Assembly (NCBI RefSeq): GCF_000152945.2
Contig: NC_020830.1
Location: 1,498,501 to 1,562,500, forward strand
Direction of reading: 5' to 3'
Length of the DNA stretch: 64,000 nucleotides
Origin: Polaribacter sp. MED152
Lineage (GTDB): Bacteria > Bacteroidota > Bacteroidia > Flavobacteriales > Flavobacteriaceae
Numbering within the stretch: position 1 is the first letter of the stretch; each line of letters opens with the position of its first letter. Positions 55,638 through 63,100 of this stretch are shown one piece after another. Below the pieces are notes generated by a model. The model was not told the origin of the DNA. It did no database searches and saw only the letters and a list, made by a program, of their open reading frames with translations. A program made the position numbers and the translations under genes.

Positions 55638-56452
55638 CAGAAAAATTAGGTCAGAAATCAGGAAAACTACTTGTTTTTGGTGGTGTGTATAGCAATTTAC
55701 AAGCCCTAGAGGCCTTAAAGCAAGTTGCAGAACAAGAAGGTATTGCACCAGAAAACTGCATTTGTACAGGAGATATTGTAGGCTATTGTGCTCAACCAGA
55801 AGAAACAGTACAACTCTTTAAATTATGGGGCGCAAAAAGTATTGTGGGAAACGTAGAAATACAATTACGAGAAAATGCTGCAGATTGTGGTTGCGATTTT
55901 AGAGAAGGCTCAAGATGCGATGGCTTTTCGCAATTGTGGTATCCTTATGCACAAAGCAAACTTTCTGAAAATTCGTTAGCTTTTCTAAAAACATTACCCA
56001 ATTACATCAACTTTAGGTATGCTAATCAAAAGGTTAATGTGGTGCATGGTTCGTATTTTAATGTATCAGAATTTATATTTAAATCTACACCTTGGGCAAC
56101 AAAACAACCTAATTTTAAAGCCACAAAAAGTGATATAATTATTGCTGGGCATTGTGGTTTACCCTTTTATCATCAAAAAGAAAATAAGTTATGGTTAAAT
56201 CCTGGTGTTATTGGTATGCCAGCAAATGATGGTAATCCTTCTGTTTGGTACGCCATTTTAGATGATGCACAGAATACTTTGTCTTTTACACATAAAACCT
56301 TAAATTACAATTATAAATTAACCAGTAAATTAATGCAAAATGATTTGTTACCAGAAGAGTATTCAAGAACCATAGTTACTGGCATTTGGGACAATACAGA
56401 AATTTTACCTGCCATAGAAAGTGGCTTGCAAGGTTTTGGAATACAATTATAA
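55625..56452 (+). CDS. metallophosphoesterase-fold protein with missing metal ligands
   Basis: A 275-residue protein. The calcineurin-like phosphoesterase layout is clear: KLLVFGGVYSNLQALEAL (normally DxHGN), CTGDIVGYCAQPEE (GD, Asp50), IVGNVEIQL (GNH-type, Asn76), VVHGSY (His141), IIAGHCGLPF (GHxH, His176). However, the Asp and His of motif I are Gly and Tyr, the His of GNHD/E is Val, and the second His of GHxH is Gly. Seven cysteines (45, 47, 55, 88, 90, 98, 177) are present, some near metal positions. The start is the ATG at 55625; a longer frame lies inside the symporter. The enzyme may be inactive, or use a different metal or arsenic ligation. Confidence 0.85.
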   Translation: MDQITEKLGQKSGKLLVFGGVYSNLQALEALKQVAEQEGIAPENCICTGDIVGYCAQPEETVQLFKLWGAKSIVGNVEIQLRENAADCGCDFREGSRCDGFSQLWYPYAQSKLSENSLAFLKTLPNYINFRYANQKVNVVHGSYFNVSEFIFKSTPWATKQPNFKATKSDIIIAGHCGLPFYHQKENKLWLNPGVIGMPANDGNPSVWYAILDDAQNTLSFTHKTLNYNYKLTSKLMQNDLLPEEYSRTIVTGIWDNTEILPAIESGLQGFGIQL

Positions 56453-56457
56453 TCATC

Positions 56458-56949
56458 ATGAAAAGAATTGCTTTTTTACTACTATTTATTAGTACGGCTA
56501 CTTTTGGGCAACATAAATTAGATAAGTTACTCGAAAAATGGAACAAGAGAAATGTGCCCTACATGTCTGTAGAAACTTTAGCCTTGCCACAAACTGATGC
56601 TATTTTATTAGACGCAAGAGATCAAAAAGAATATAATGTAAGTCATTTGAAAAACGCCATTCGAGTGGGATATGATGATTTTAAAATCAACGAAACCCTA
56701 CCCAAATTACCCAAAGATAAAAATGCAAAAATAGTGGTTTACTGCTCTTTAGGCATTCGCTCTGAAACTGTAGCGTACAAATTAATGCAAGAAGGCTATA
56801 CCAACGTTTACAATTTGTATGGTGGAATTTTTGAATGGAAAAACGCCAATTTTAAAGTCGTAGATACTTTGGGCAATGACACAGAAAAAGTACACACGTT
56901 TAACAAGACTTGGAGCAAATGGCTTCAGAAAGGAAAAAAAGTGTACTAA
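56458..56949 (+). CDS. secreted rhodanese-like protein
   Basis: A 163-residue single rhodanese domain with a signal peptide (MKRIAFLLLFISTATFGQ), so it acts in the periplasm. The persulfide loop is VVYCSLGIRSETVA, with Cys at the catalytic place and a six-residue loop (CSLGIR) of the sulfurtransferase rather than phosphatase type. NAIRVGYDDF and NLYGGIFEWKN are typical. The ATG at 56458 is 5 bases after the preceding stop codon; a longer frame overlapping the upstream gene lacks a signal peptide. It may supply sulfur for thio-arsenic species, which is inference. Confidence 0.9.
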   Translation: MKRIAFLLLFISTATFGQHKLDKLLEKWNKRNVPYMSVETLALPQTDAILLDARDQKEYNVSHLKNAIRVGYDDFKINETLPKLPKDKNAKIVVYCSLGIRSETVAYKLMQEGYTNVYNLYGGIFEWKNANFKVVDTLGNDTEKVHTFNKTWSKWLQKGKKVY

Positions 56950-56978
56950 GTTCTAACCTCTAAAAGCACAAAAAATTC

Positions 56979-57593
56979 ATGCATAAAAACCTACTACTCA
57001 TTTTTACAAGAAATCCAGAATTGGGTAAAGCTAAAACACGTTTGGCCAAAACAGTGGGCGATGAAACTGCACTTGATATTTATAAGTTCTTATTAGAAAG
57101 GACAAGAGATGAAGCTATTCAAGTAGCAGCAGATAAAGCAGTTTACTATTCAGTTAAAGTTAGAGAAAATGACATTTGGGATGCTGCTCTATTTCAAAAA
57201 CACCAACAAAAAGGAGCAGATTTAGGCCATAGAATGCAACATGCTTTTGAGCAAGGATTTAAAGCTGGTTACGAAAAAGTACTTATTGTAGGCAGTGATT
57301 TGTATGATTTGTCTTCTAAAAATATCGATTATGCTTTTGAAACATTAGACCAACATGATGTAGTACTTGGTCCTGCAGAAGATGGTGGGTATTATTTATT
57401 GGGCATGAAAACTTTACATGCGTCTATATTTCACCACAAAGAATGGGGTACTTCCACAGTAAGAGCAGATACTTTAGCAGATTTAAAATCACAAAACGTT
57501 AAACTATTAGCAATAAAAAACGATATTGATTTGTATGAGGATATAGAATCTATACCAGAAATTATGAATCGTTTTATTCTAAATAAAAATTAA
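56979..57593 (+). CDS. TIGR04282/DUF2064 arsenosugar-associated glycosyl- or nucleotidyltransferase
   Basis: A 204-residue protein with the GT-A-like nucleotide-binding fold. LLLIFTRNPELGKAKTRLAKTVGDE (shown here by its key residues Arg, Pro, Gly, Lys-Thr-Arg-Leu) is the NTP-loop type N-terminus. VLIVGSDLYDL and VVLGPAEDGGYYLLGMK complete the site. Named in databases as an arsenosugar glycosyltransferase family, but the fold is equally that of nucleotidyltransferases, so it might activate a sugar 1-phosphate. It is the intact counterpart of the divergent copy at 48895-49572. PNP follows 24 bases later. Confidence 0.9.
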   Translation: MHKNLLLIFTRNPELGKAKTRLAKTVGDETALDIYKFLLERTRDEAIQVAADKAVYYSVKVRENDIWDAALFQKHQQKGADLGHRMQHAFEQGFKAGYEKVLIVGSDLYDLSSKNIDYAFETLDQHDVVLGPAEDGGYYLLGMKTLHASIFHHKEWGTSTVRADTLADLKSQNVKLLAIKNDIDLYEDIESIPEIMNRFILNKN

Positions 57594-57617
57594 AAAACAC
57601 ACAATTCGATAGCTATT

Positions 57618-58433
57618 ATGAAAGCAGCACAGTTACAAGAAACCATACAATTTTTAAAAGCAAAAGGCATAGACAACCCAGAAGTTGGTATTGTTTTAGG
57701 TACGGGCTTAGGTAAATTGGTAGACGAGATTGAGATTAGTATTGAAGTCGCTTATTCAGATATTCCGAATTTTCCATTAGCTACTGTAGAATTTCATTCA
57801 GGTAGAATTATATACGGAACCTTATCAGGTAAAAAAGTTGTGGTGATGTCTGGTCGCTTTCATTTGTATGAAGGCTACACGCCTTGGGAGGTTACTTATG
57901 GCATTCGTACCCTACATGGTTTAGGCATTCAAAATTTATTGATTTCTAATGCTGCAGGTGCTATAAATCTAGACTATAACAAAGGCGATTTAATGCTAAT
58001 TGAAGACCATATCAATTTACAAGGCAGTTCTCCTCTAGCCTTTAAAGGTGCTAATGAGTTTGGAAACATTTTTGCTGATATGTTAGAACCTTATTCAAAA
58101 GCCACGAACACCCAAATAAATTTAATTGCAACAGAACAAAACATTCAGTTACACAATGGAACCTATGCCAGTGTTTTAGGCCCTCAATTAGAAACAAGAG
58201 CAGAATACAGAATGCTTCAAATTTTAGAGGTAGATGCAGTAGGTATGAGTACTGTACCAGAAGTAATTGTTGCCAAGCAATTAAACCTACCTTGTGCAGC
58301 CATTTCTGTATTAACAGATGAATGCGATCCTAAAAACTTACAACCTGTAGATATTGCAGAAATCATCGCTATTGCTGGTGAAGCAGAACCAAAAATGATT
58401 GCATTATTTAAAGGAATTATAGAAAAATTATAA
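57618..58433 (+). CDS. purine nucleoside phosphorylase-like enzyme, probable 5'-modified adenosine specificity
   Basis: A 271-residue trimeric (PNP-I/MTAP) phosphorylase. The phosphate site is kept: VLGTGLG, Arg80 and His82 ([10 protein letters not shown]), and Ser211 in GMSTVPEV. Glu192 corresponds to human PNP Glu201. Two differences matter: Asp234 (SVLTDECD) stands at human Asn243, the purine-recognition residue, and the His that contacts the ribose 5'-OH (human His257) aligns with Ala247. Human MTA phosphorylase also has Asp and a small residue at these places and cleaves a 5'-substituted adenosine. In this cluster the likely substrate is the ArsS product. Specificity is inference from a by-eye alignment. 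Confidence 0.88.
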   Translation: MKAAQLQETIQFLKAKGIDNPEVGIVLGTGLGKLVDEIEISIEVAYSDIPNFPLATVEFHSGRIIYGTLSGKKVVVMSGRFHLYEGYTPWEVTYGIRTLHGLGIQNLLISNAAGAINLDYNKGDLMLIEDHINLQGSSPLAFKGANEFGNIFADMLEPYSKATNTQINLIATEQNIQLHNGTYASVLGPQLETRAEYRMLQILEVDAVGMSTVPEVIVAKQLNLPCAAISVLTDECDPKNLQPVDIAEIIAIAGEAEPKMIALFKGIIEKL

Positions 58434-58465
58434 AAAGCGCTATAGCCCTTGAGTGCTACTTTTTT

Positions 58466-59425
58466 ATGAACCATCACTTCCAATCTTTTATCCTACAACA
58501 AACAAAAGCAAACTCTCTACTAGAAAAAGAGGTTATCCAATCGCTTTGGAGTGGCTATGGCCAAATTAAACGCATTGCTTTACAGGGTTCTGATATTAAA
58601 AGTGTAGTGGTTAAAAACATACAATTGCCTCAGCAAGATCTTCATCCTAGAGGTTGGAATTGCGAAATTGGCCATCAGCGTAAGCTAAAATCGTATCAAG
58701 TAGAAACACATTGGTATAAAAAGTATGCCTCAAATAGTAAAGCTAGATTACCTAAATGTTATGGCATCACTACTCAAAAAGATGAAGTTTGTATCCTATT
58801 AGAAGATTTAGATTCAGCTGGCTATAACCATAGAAAACAAAGCCTTTCTTGGCAAGGTATTGCCAATTGTTTAGCATGGCTAGCCAAGTTTCATGCCTCT
58901 TATTTAGACAAACACCCTCAAGATTTATGGAATATAGGCACCTATTGGCATTTAGCAACAAGACCCCAAGAATTAGAGGCTTTACAAGATCAAAATTTAA
59001 AAGCAGCTGCTCATAAAATTGATGAAAAATTAAACCAATGTACCTACAAAACTTTTGTACATGGTGATGCCAAATTGGCCAATTTTTGTTTTTCTGATTC
59101 TAATGAAGTGGCTGGTGTAGATTTTCAATATGTAGGTGCTGGTTGTGGTATGAAAGACGTTGCTTATTTTATAGGCAGTTGTTTGTCTGAAAAAGAATGC
59201 GAGCGTTTAGAATCACAAATTTTAGATACCTATTTTGAATATTTACACAAAGCTTTAAGCAAAGAACAAAAAGCCTTAGAAAAAGAATGGCGTGCATTGT
59301 ACCCAGTAGCTTGGGCAGATTTTCATCGTTTTTTAAAAGGATGGAGTCCTGGCCATTGGAAAATAAATTCTTACAGTGAGCGTGTTACGCAAGAAGTAAT
59401 CAAACAGCTAAATTATGGATCTTAA
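58466..59425 (+). CDS. choline kinase/APH-like phosphotransferase
   Basis: A 319-residue kinase-fold protein. A lysine (Lys50, SVVVKNI) is at the ATP-binding strand, [11 protein letters not shown] is the hinge, [13 protein letters not shown] (His199, Asp201, Asn206) is the catalytic Brenner motif, and [20 protein letters not shown] (Asp219) binds metal. The DFQ variant and the GMKDVAYF helix are typical of CHK/ecdysteroid-kinase-like enzymes. It would phosphorylate a small hydroxylated compound, here perhaps an arseno-ribose or its aglycone (inference). Its last 11 bases overlap the inositol-monophosphatase-like gene. Confidence 0.87.
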   Translation: MNHHFQSFILQQTKANSLLEKEVIQSLWSGYGQIKRIALQGSDIKSVVVKNIQLPQQDLHPRGWNCEIGHQRKLKSYQVETHWYKKYASNSKARLPKCYGITTQKDEVCILLEDLDSAGYNHRKQSLSWQGIANCLAWLAKFHASYLDKHPQDLWNIGTYWHLATRPQELEALQDQNLKAAAHKIDEKLNQCTYKTFVHGDAKLANFCFSDSNEVAGVDFQYVGAGCGMKDVAYFIGSCLSEKECERLESQILDTYFEYLHKALSKEQKALEKEWRALYPVAWADFHRFLKGWSPGHWKINSYSERVTQEVIKQLNYGS

Positions 59426-60230
59426 AGCACTTGCAGATATTGCCACAAAAGCGGCCTTAAAAGCTGGTGAGGTCATCCAAAAATTTGATAGAACCAGCTT
59501 AAAAGTTCAGCAAAAAGAGGGAGGCAATACCTTAGCCTCTCAAGTAGTCACAGCGTTAGATTTGGAGTGCGAAAAGGTAATTCGCACTTATTTAGAACCA
59601 ACATGCACCCAATTTCATTTGGGCATTTTGAGTGAAGAAACCGAAGATGACCAAAGTAGATTTACCAACGACTATTTTTGGTGTGTAGATCCTTTAGATG
59701 GCACCTTAGCGTTTATAAATAATCATCCTGGTTTTTCAGTTTCTATTGCTTTAGTTTCAAAAGAGGGCAAACCTGTAATCGGAGTTGTATTCGACCCAAG
59801 TACTAACAACCTCTATGTGGGTATTTATGGCATTGGCGCTTTTAAAAACGGAAAACCTTGGTTACTAAACAAACCCAATAACAAACTAACCTATATTACC
59901 GATAAAACTTTAAAAGATACTCCACAAAAGGAGGTCATCAAAAAGCACATTCAAAACAGGGTGCAAGTTTTAGACTTAAATGAGTACTGTATAATTTCAG
60001 GAGGTGGTGCAGTATTGAATGCCATCTTAGTTGCAGAAAACAGCCCTGCACTTTTACTTAAACCTCCAAAACTAGAAAAAGGTGGAGGTAGCCTTTGGGA
60101 TTTTGCAGCTACAGTGTGCATATTTCAAGAATTGGGCCTTTCTGCAACTGCTTACAATGGCACAGCCCTAAACTTAAACCCTAAAAACACTACTTTTTTA
60201 AATACACAAGGGGTTTATTTTTGTTCATAA
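59415..60230 (+). CDS. inositol monophosphatase / 3'(2'),5'-bisphosphate nucleotidase family protein
   Basis: A 271-residue lithium-sensitive-type phosphatase fold. The metal residues are Glu74-Glu75 (ILSEETEDD), Asp92 and Asp95 ([11 protein letters not shown]), and Asp229 (GGSLWDFAA). The family removes phosphate from inositol phosphate, fructose bisphosphate or PAP (CysQ). Sequence does not decide among these. As the last gene of the ArsS cluster it could dephosphorylate an arsenosugar phosphate, or clear PAP if a sulfated arsenosugar is made; both are inference. The ATG overlaps the kinase gene by 11 bases. Confidence 0.88.
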   Translation: MDLKALADIATKAALKAGEVIQKFDRTSLKVQQKEGGNTLASQVVTALDLECEKVIRTYLEPTCTQFHLGILSEETEDDQSRFTNDYFWCVDPLDGTLAFINNHPGFSVSIALVSKEGKPVIGVVFDPSTNNLYVGIYGIGAFKNGKPWLLNKPNNKLTYITDKTLKDTPQKEVIKKHIQNRVQVLDLNEYCIISGGGAVLNAILVAENSPALLLKPPKLEKGGGSLWDFAATVCIFQELGLSATAYNGTALNLNPKNTTFLNTQGVYFCS

Positions 60231-60405
60231 CAACTATATAATTTTCAGACATAAAACATCATGGAATTTCAATAGCAATGCAAAAATCATTTTATATTTA
60301 TTTTTAAAATTAAAAATGTATCACCATAAATTTTGAAATAATAGACCTCAATCTTACTTACTAAAAAATCTATAACTATTAATTTACATCAAATCCTATA
60401 CTTCA

Positions 60406-60432
60406 ATAATGAGATAAAAATAGCTGCATTAT
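60406..60432 (+). promoter_or_regulatory. possible operator before the Crp/Fnr gene
   Basis: ATAATG (60406-60411) and CATTAT (60427-60432) form an inverted repeat with 15 bases between, 22 bases before the regulator's ATG. Such a placing would suit autoregulation, but short AT-rich repeats are common here. The remaining 224-base spacer from 60231 holds nothing else recognisable. Confidence 0.2.
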
Positions 60433-60454
60433 CCCATAAATTTTACTAAAAAAG

Positions 60455-61090
60455 ATGTACTTTTATGAAGATATAATACGTTGTGGCACATTTAAAGAAA
60501 CATTGGAACAATACAACAACATATTAGAAAATATTAATAGATACGTTTCTCTAAACGAAGATGATGAGAAACAATTTATCTCTATTATAAGGACAACAAA
60601 AATAAAACGAAGACAATTCATTGTCCAACCAAATTTTATCTGTTCTCACCAAACTTATATACTAAACGGAGCTTTTAGAAGCTATTTTGTAAATGATGAA
60701 GGAATAGAACACACAATTCAATTTGGGATTGAGGATTGGTTTATAAGTGACTTTAATAGCTACGTAAATCAAAGTCCTGCTTCTCTATTTGTAGAAGCTT
60801 TAGAGGACTCAACAGTTCAACAAATCTCTTATGAAGATGTTGAAAATCTTTGTGATAGAAATCCAAAATTTGAACGTTTTTTTAGACTTGTAGCTCAAAA
60901 GTCATTTGCTTTTTCTCAACGAAGAGTTTTATCAAATTTAGGTAAGTCAGCCGAAGAACGATATTTAGAATTCCTAAATCTGTATCCTGCTATTGTCCAA
61001 AGAGTACCTCAATATGCTTTAGCTTCCTATCTTGGAATGTCTGCAGAGTTTTTAAGTAAAATTAGAAAGCGTATTACTACAAAATCTTGA
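60455..61090 (+). CDS. Crp/Fnr family transcriptional regulator
   Basis: A 211-residue regulator with an N-terminal cyclic-nucleotide-binding-like beta roll (about 40-140, including FICSHQTYILNGAFRSYFVNDEG and EHTIQFGIEDWFISDF) and a C-terminal winged helix (YALASYLGMSAEFLSKIRKR). It lacks the canonical cAMP-binding RxA motif and Fnr cysteines, so the signal is unknown. The ATG at 60455 gives a 16-residue lead; a TTG at 60503 would start at the more usual place. It is 99 bases upstream of the peroxiredoxin-like gene, which it may control. Confidence 0.88.
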   Translation: MYFYEDIIRCGTFKETLEQYNNILENINRYVSLNEDDEKQFISIIRTTKIKRRQFIVQPNFICSHQTYILNGAFRSYFVNDEGIEHTIQFGIEDWFISDFNSYVNQSPASLFVEALEDSTVQQISYEDVENLCDRNPKFERFFRLVAQKSFAFSQRRVLSNLGKSAEERYLEFLNLYPAIVQRVPQYALASYLGMSAEFLSKIRKRITTKS

Positions 61091-61132
61091 ACTACTTCAA
61101 GAATATTTCCTAAACCAGTTCATTTTTAAAGT

Positions 61133-61180
61133 TGGCACATTGCCACACCTTTGTAAAGTCAATTTTGGCTTTATATTAAA
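61133..61180 (+). promoter_or_regulatory. promoter with palindromic operator candidate before the peroxiredoxin gene
   Basis: TGGCA-CAT-TGCCA (61133-61145) is a perfect palindrome immediately upstream of a TTTG (61150-61153) that, with TATATTAA 18 bases further on (61172-61179), could be a -33/-7 pair. The start codon follows at 61190. A Crp/Fnr-type dimer could bind the palindrome; the neighbouring regulator is the obvious candidate. Confidence 0.4.
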
Positions 61181-61189
61181 CAAAGAAAA

Positions 61190-61849
61190 ATGAATACAGA
61201 AACAAATTCTTACCAAGAAAATTTAAAAGAACTACGTACAAATTTAGGAACAATGCTTCCTAAAGATGCATTAAATGTTTTCGACCAAGATGCAGAAAAC
61301 CTAAAATCCAACCATAATTCCATTTTGAAATTAAAAGTTGGCGATAAAGCACCAGATTTTGCACTTTCAAACGCAATAGATAAAACAACCAAACTTTCAG
61401 AGTTGCTTAAAAAAGGTAGAGTTGTACTTATTTTTTACAGAGGTTCTTGGTGTCCTTATTGCAATCTTCAATTAGCTCACTATCAAAAATCATTAAGTGA
61501 AATTCACGATTTAGGTGCAGAATTAGTTGCCATTTCACCACAAACACCTGATGAATCTTTAAACGTAAAAGAAAAGAACGAACTTGATTTTGAGGTTTTA
61601 AGCGATAATGGAAATATTGTTGCAAGAAAATATACAACCGTTTTTAAAAATGCAGATGCACCAGTAAATACAATGACCGAACTCGGTTTCAACTTTGATG
61701 CACATTATTCTGACGACTCAAGGGAATTGCCAATTCCAGCGGTATTTGTTATCGAAAATGACGCAACTGTTTCTTTTGCAAAATCTTTGGGTCGCGATTA
61801 TAGAAATCGGGTAGAAGTTTCAGAAATCATTAACGCTTTAAAAAAATAA
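61190..61849 (+). CDS. peroxiredoxin-like (AhpC/TSA) protein
   Basis: A 219-residue thioredoxin-fold peroxidase-like protein. About 45 helical residues precede the domain, which begins LKVGDKAPDFALSNA. The active site is FYRGSWCPYCNLQL with Cys88 and Cys91, a CxxC form of the peroxiredoxin-like group. ELVAISPQTPDES and AVFVIENDATV are typical. It probably reduces peroxides or organic hydroperoxides in the cytoplasm. The SDR gene follows 5 bases later, so the two are cotranscribed. Confidence 0.92.
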   Translation: MNTETNSYQENLKELRTNLGTMLPKDALNVFDQDAENLKSNHNSILKLKVGDKAPDFALSNAIDKTTKLSELLKKGRVVLIFYRGSWCPYCNLQLAHYQKSLSEIHDLGAELVAISPQTPDESLNVKEKNELDFEVLSDNGNIVARKYTTVFKNADAPVNTMTELGFNFDAHYSDDSRELPIPAVFVIENDATVSFAKSLGRDYRNRVEVSEIINALKK

Positions 61850-61854
61850 AAACA

Positions 61855-62688
61855 ATGAAAAATAAAATATGGTTAATCACAGGAATATCGAGCGGATTGG
61901 GTAAAGCACTTGCTGAATCTGTAATTGAACAAGGAGATTTTGTAATCGGCACATTCCGAAAGCAATCGCAAGTTGATGAATTTAATAAAAACAGTACTAA
62001 AAACGCACAGGCAATTTTATTGGATATAACCAATGAAAAGAGCATTGAGGACAATATCAAAAACATTATTTCTGAACACGTAAAAATTGATGTTTTAGTC
62101 AACAATGCAGGGGTGGGATTTGTTGGAGCAGTTGAAGAAACATCATTAAAGGAGGTTAGAACTGTCTTTGAACCTAACTTTTTTGGAACTCTAAAAATGA
62201 CACAGTCTGTTTTACCATATATGCGTAAAGAAAAGAGCGGAAACATTGTTCAGATTTCTTCTCACGGAGGAATTAAGGCTTTCGCAGGTTTTGGTATTTA
62301 CAACGCCAGCAAATTTGCTTTAGAAGGCTTTAGCGAGGCAATGGCACAAGAAGTTGCACCTTTGGGTATAAAGGTTTCTATAGTTGAGCCAGGACCATTC
62401 CGAACAAATTTCGCAGGAAATGGACTTGGACAAGCGGAAAATGTAATTGACGACTATTCCAATACTGCAGGAGCATTTAGAACTAAATTAAAAAGTGTTG
62501 ACGGAAAACAAGAAGGCGACCCAATAAAAGCATCTAAAGCAATTATAGACTTGGTAAATTCCGAAAATCCAACGCTTCGTTTACCTCTTGGAAAAGTTGC
62601 ATTAATGACAATCGGAATGAAATTAGACAGCGTAAAATCGGACTTGGAAATAAACCGAAAAACCTCTGAAGACGCTGTGTACGGATAA
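61855..62688 (+). CDS. short-chain dehydrogenase/reductase
   Basis: A 277-residue classical SDR. The cofactor site is ITGISSGLGKALAES (residues 8-22), NNAGVG (83-88) is present, and the catalytic set is Ser135/136 with Tyr149 and Lys153 (IYNASKFALEG). The FRKQSQVDEF segment after strand 2 has a basic residue that suggests NADP(H). The substrate is not predictable. It pairs with the peroxiredoxin-like gene upstream. Confidence 0.94.
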   Translation: MKNKIWLITGISSGLGKALAESVIEQGDFVIGTFRKQSQVDEFNKNSTKNAQAILLDITNEKSIEDNIKNIISEHVKIDVLVNNAGVGFVGAVEETSLKEVRTVFEPNFFGTLKMTQSVLPYMRKEKSGNIVQISSHGGIKAFAGFGIYNASKFALEGFSEAMAQEVAPLGIKVSIVEPGPFRTNFAGNGLGQAENVIDDYSNTAGAFRTKLKSVDGKQEGDPIKASKAIIDLVNSENPTLRLPLGKVALMTIGMKLDSVKSDLEINRKTSEDAVYG

Positions 62689-62696
62689 AAACGTGC

Positions 62697-63054
62697 CACA
62701 ACAACGTATATAAAAAATAGCGGTTTAGGTGCTTACCTGAACCGCTATTGTATTTAATTAAGTATCTTGCTTTACGAAAAGTTAGTGCTTATAATTCCGC
62801 TACTTTTCCTATACCAGACCGTTGAAAGCAATTGCCTACGGCACGCAGAAATCGAGTTTTAACAAACTCTTCCTTTTCTGCTAATTCCTTTCAACAGCCC
62901 ATGTTAATTGCGCAAGCCGAATACATTGATTATAATAGAGATATCTGCGTCTACGACATACGAAACTTCTATCAACTAAATGTATCGTGAATAAGGCGCA
63001 ATTATCGACTCCGTAAGGCGCGCCTTACTACACGATACACATGGGCTGTTAGGC
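62697..63054. repeat. nested inverted-repeat element, attC-like ends
   Basis: This 358-base intergenic region has no convincing gene but dense secondary structure. A first hairpin has 15-bp arms at 62716-62730 and 62735-62749 (one G-T pair). A second, imperfect fold-back has arms at 62821-62833 and 62883-62895. The third has perfect 12-bp arms 62893-62904 and 63039-63050, with nested arms 62906-62913/62996-63003 and 62981-62989/63031-63039 (which cannot all form at once) and a 16-bp palindrome at 63013-63028. The right end GTTAGGC (63048-63054) matches the attC core box GTTRRRY; its partner TTTCAAC (62889-62895) matches RYYYAAC at 6 of 7 positions. Confidence 0.75.
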
Positions 63055-63100
63055 AAAAGCTAAAAAAACATTGTAACACCAATTAAAAATTTGCATCTAA

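Noticed and set aside
56386..56457. Longer rhodanese starting at 56386
   Set aside because: It would bury the signal peptide behind 24 residues encoded inside the preceding gene; the ATG at 56458 directly starts the signal peptide.
61830..62246. 138-residue open frame opposite the SDR gene
   Set aside because: The SDR frame on the other strand has all catalytic motifs; this is its shadow.
62697..63054. tRNA or other classical RNA gene in the structured spacer
   Set aside because: No cloverleaf, anticodon arm or TTC-type loop can be drawn; the arms are long nested palindromes instead.
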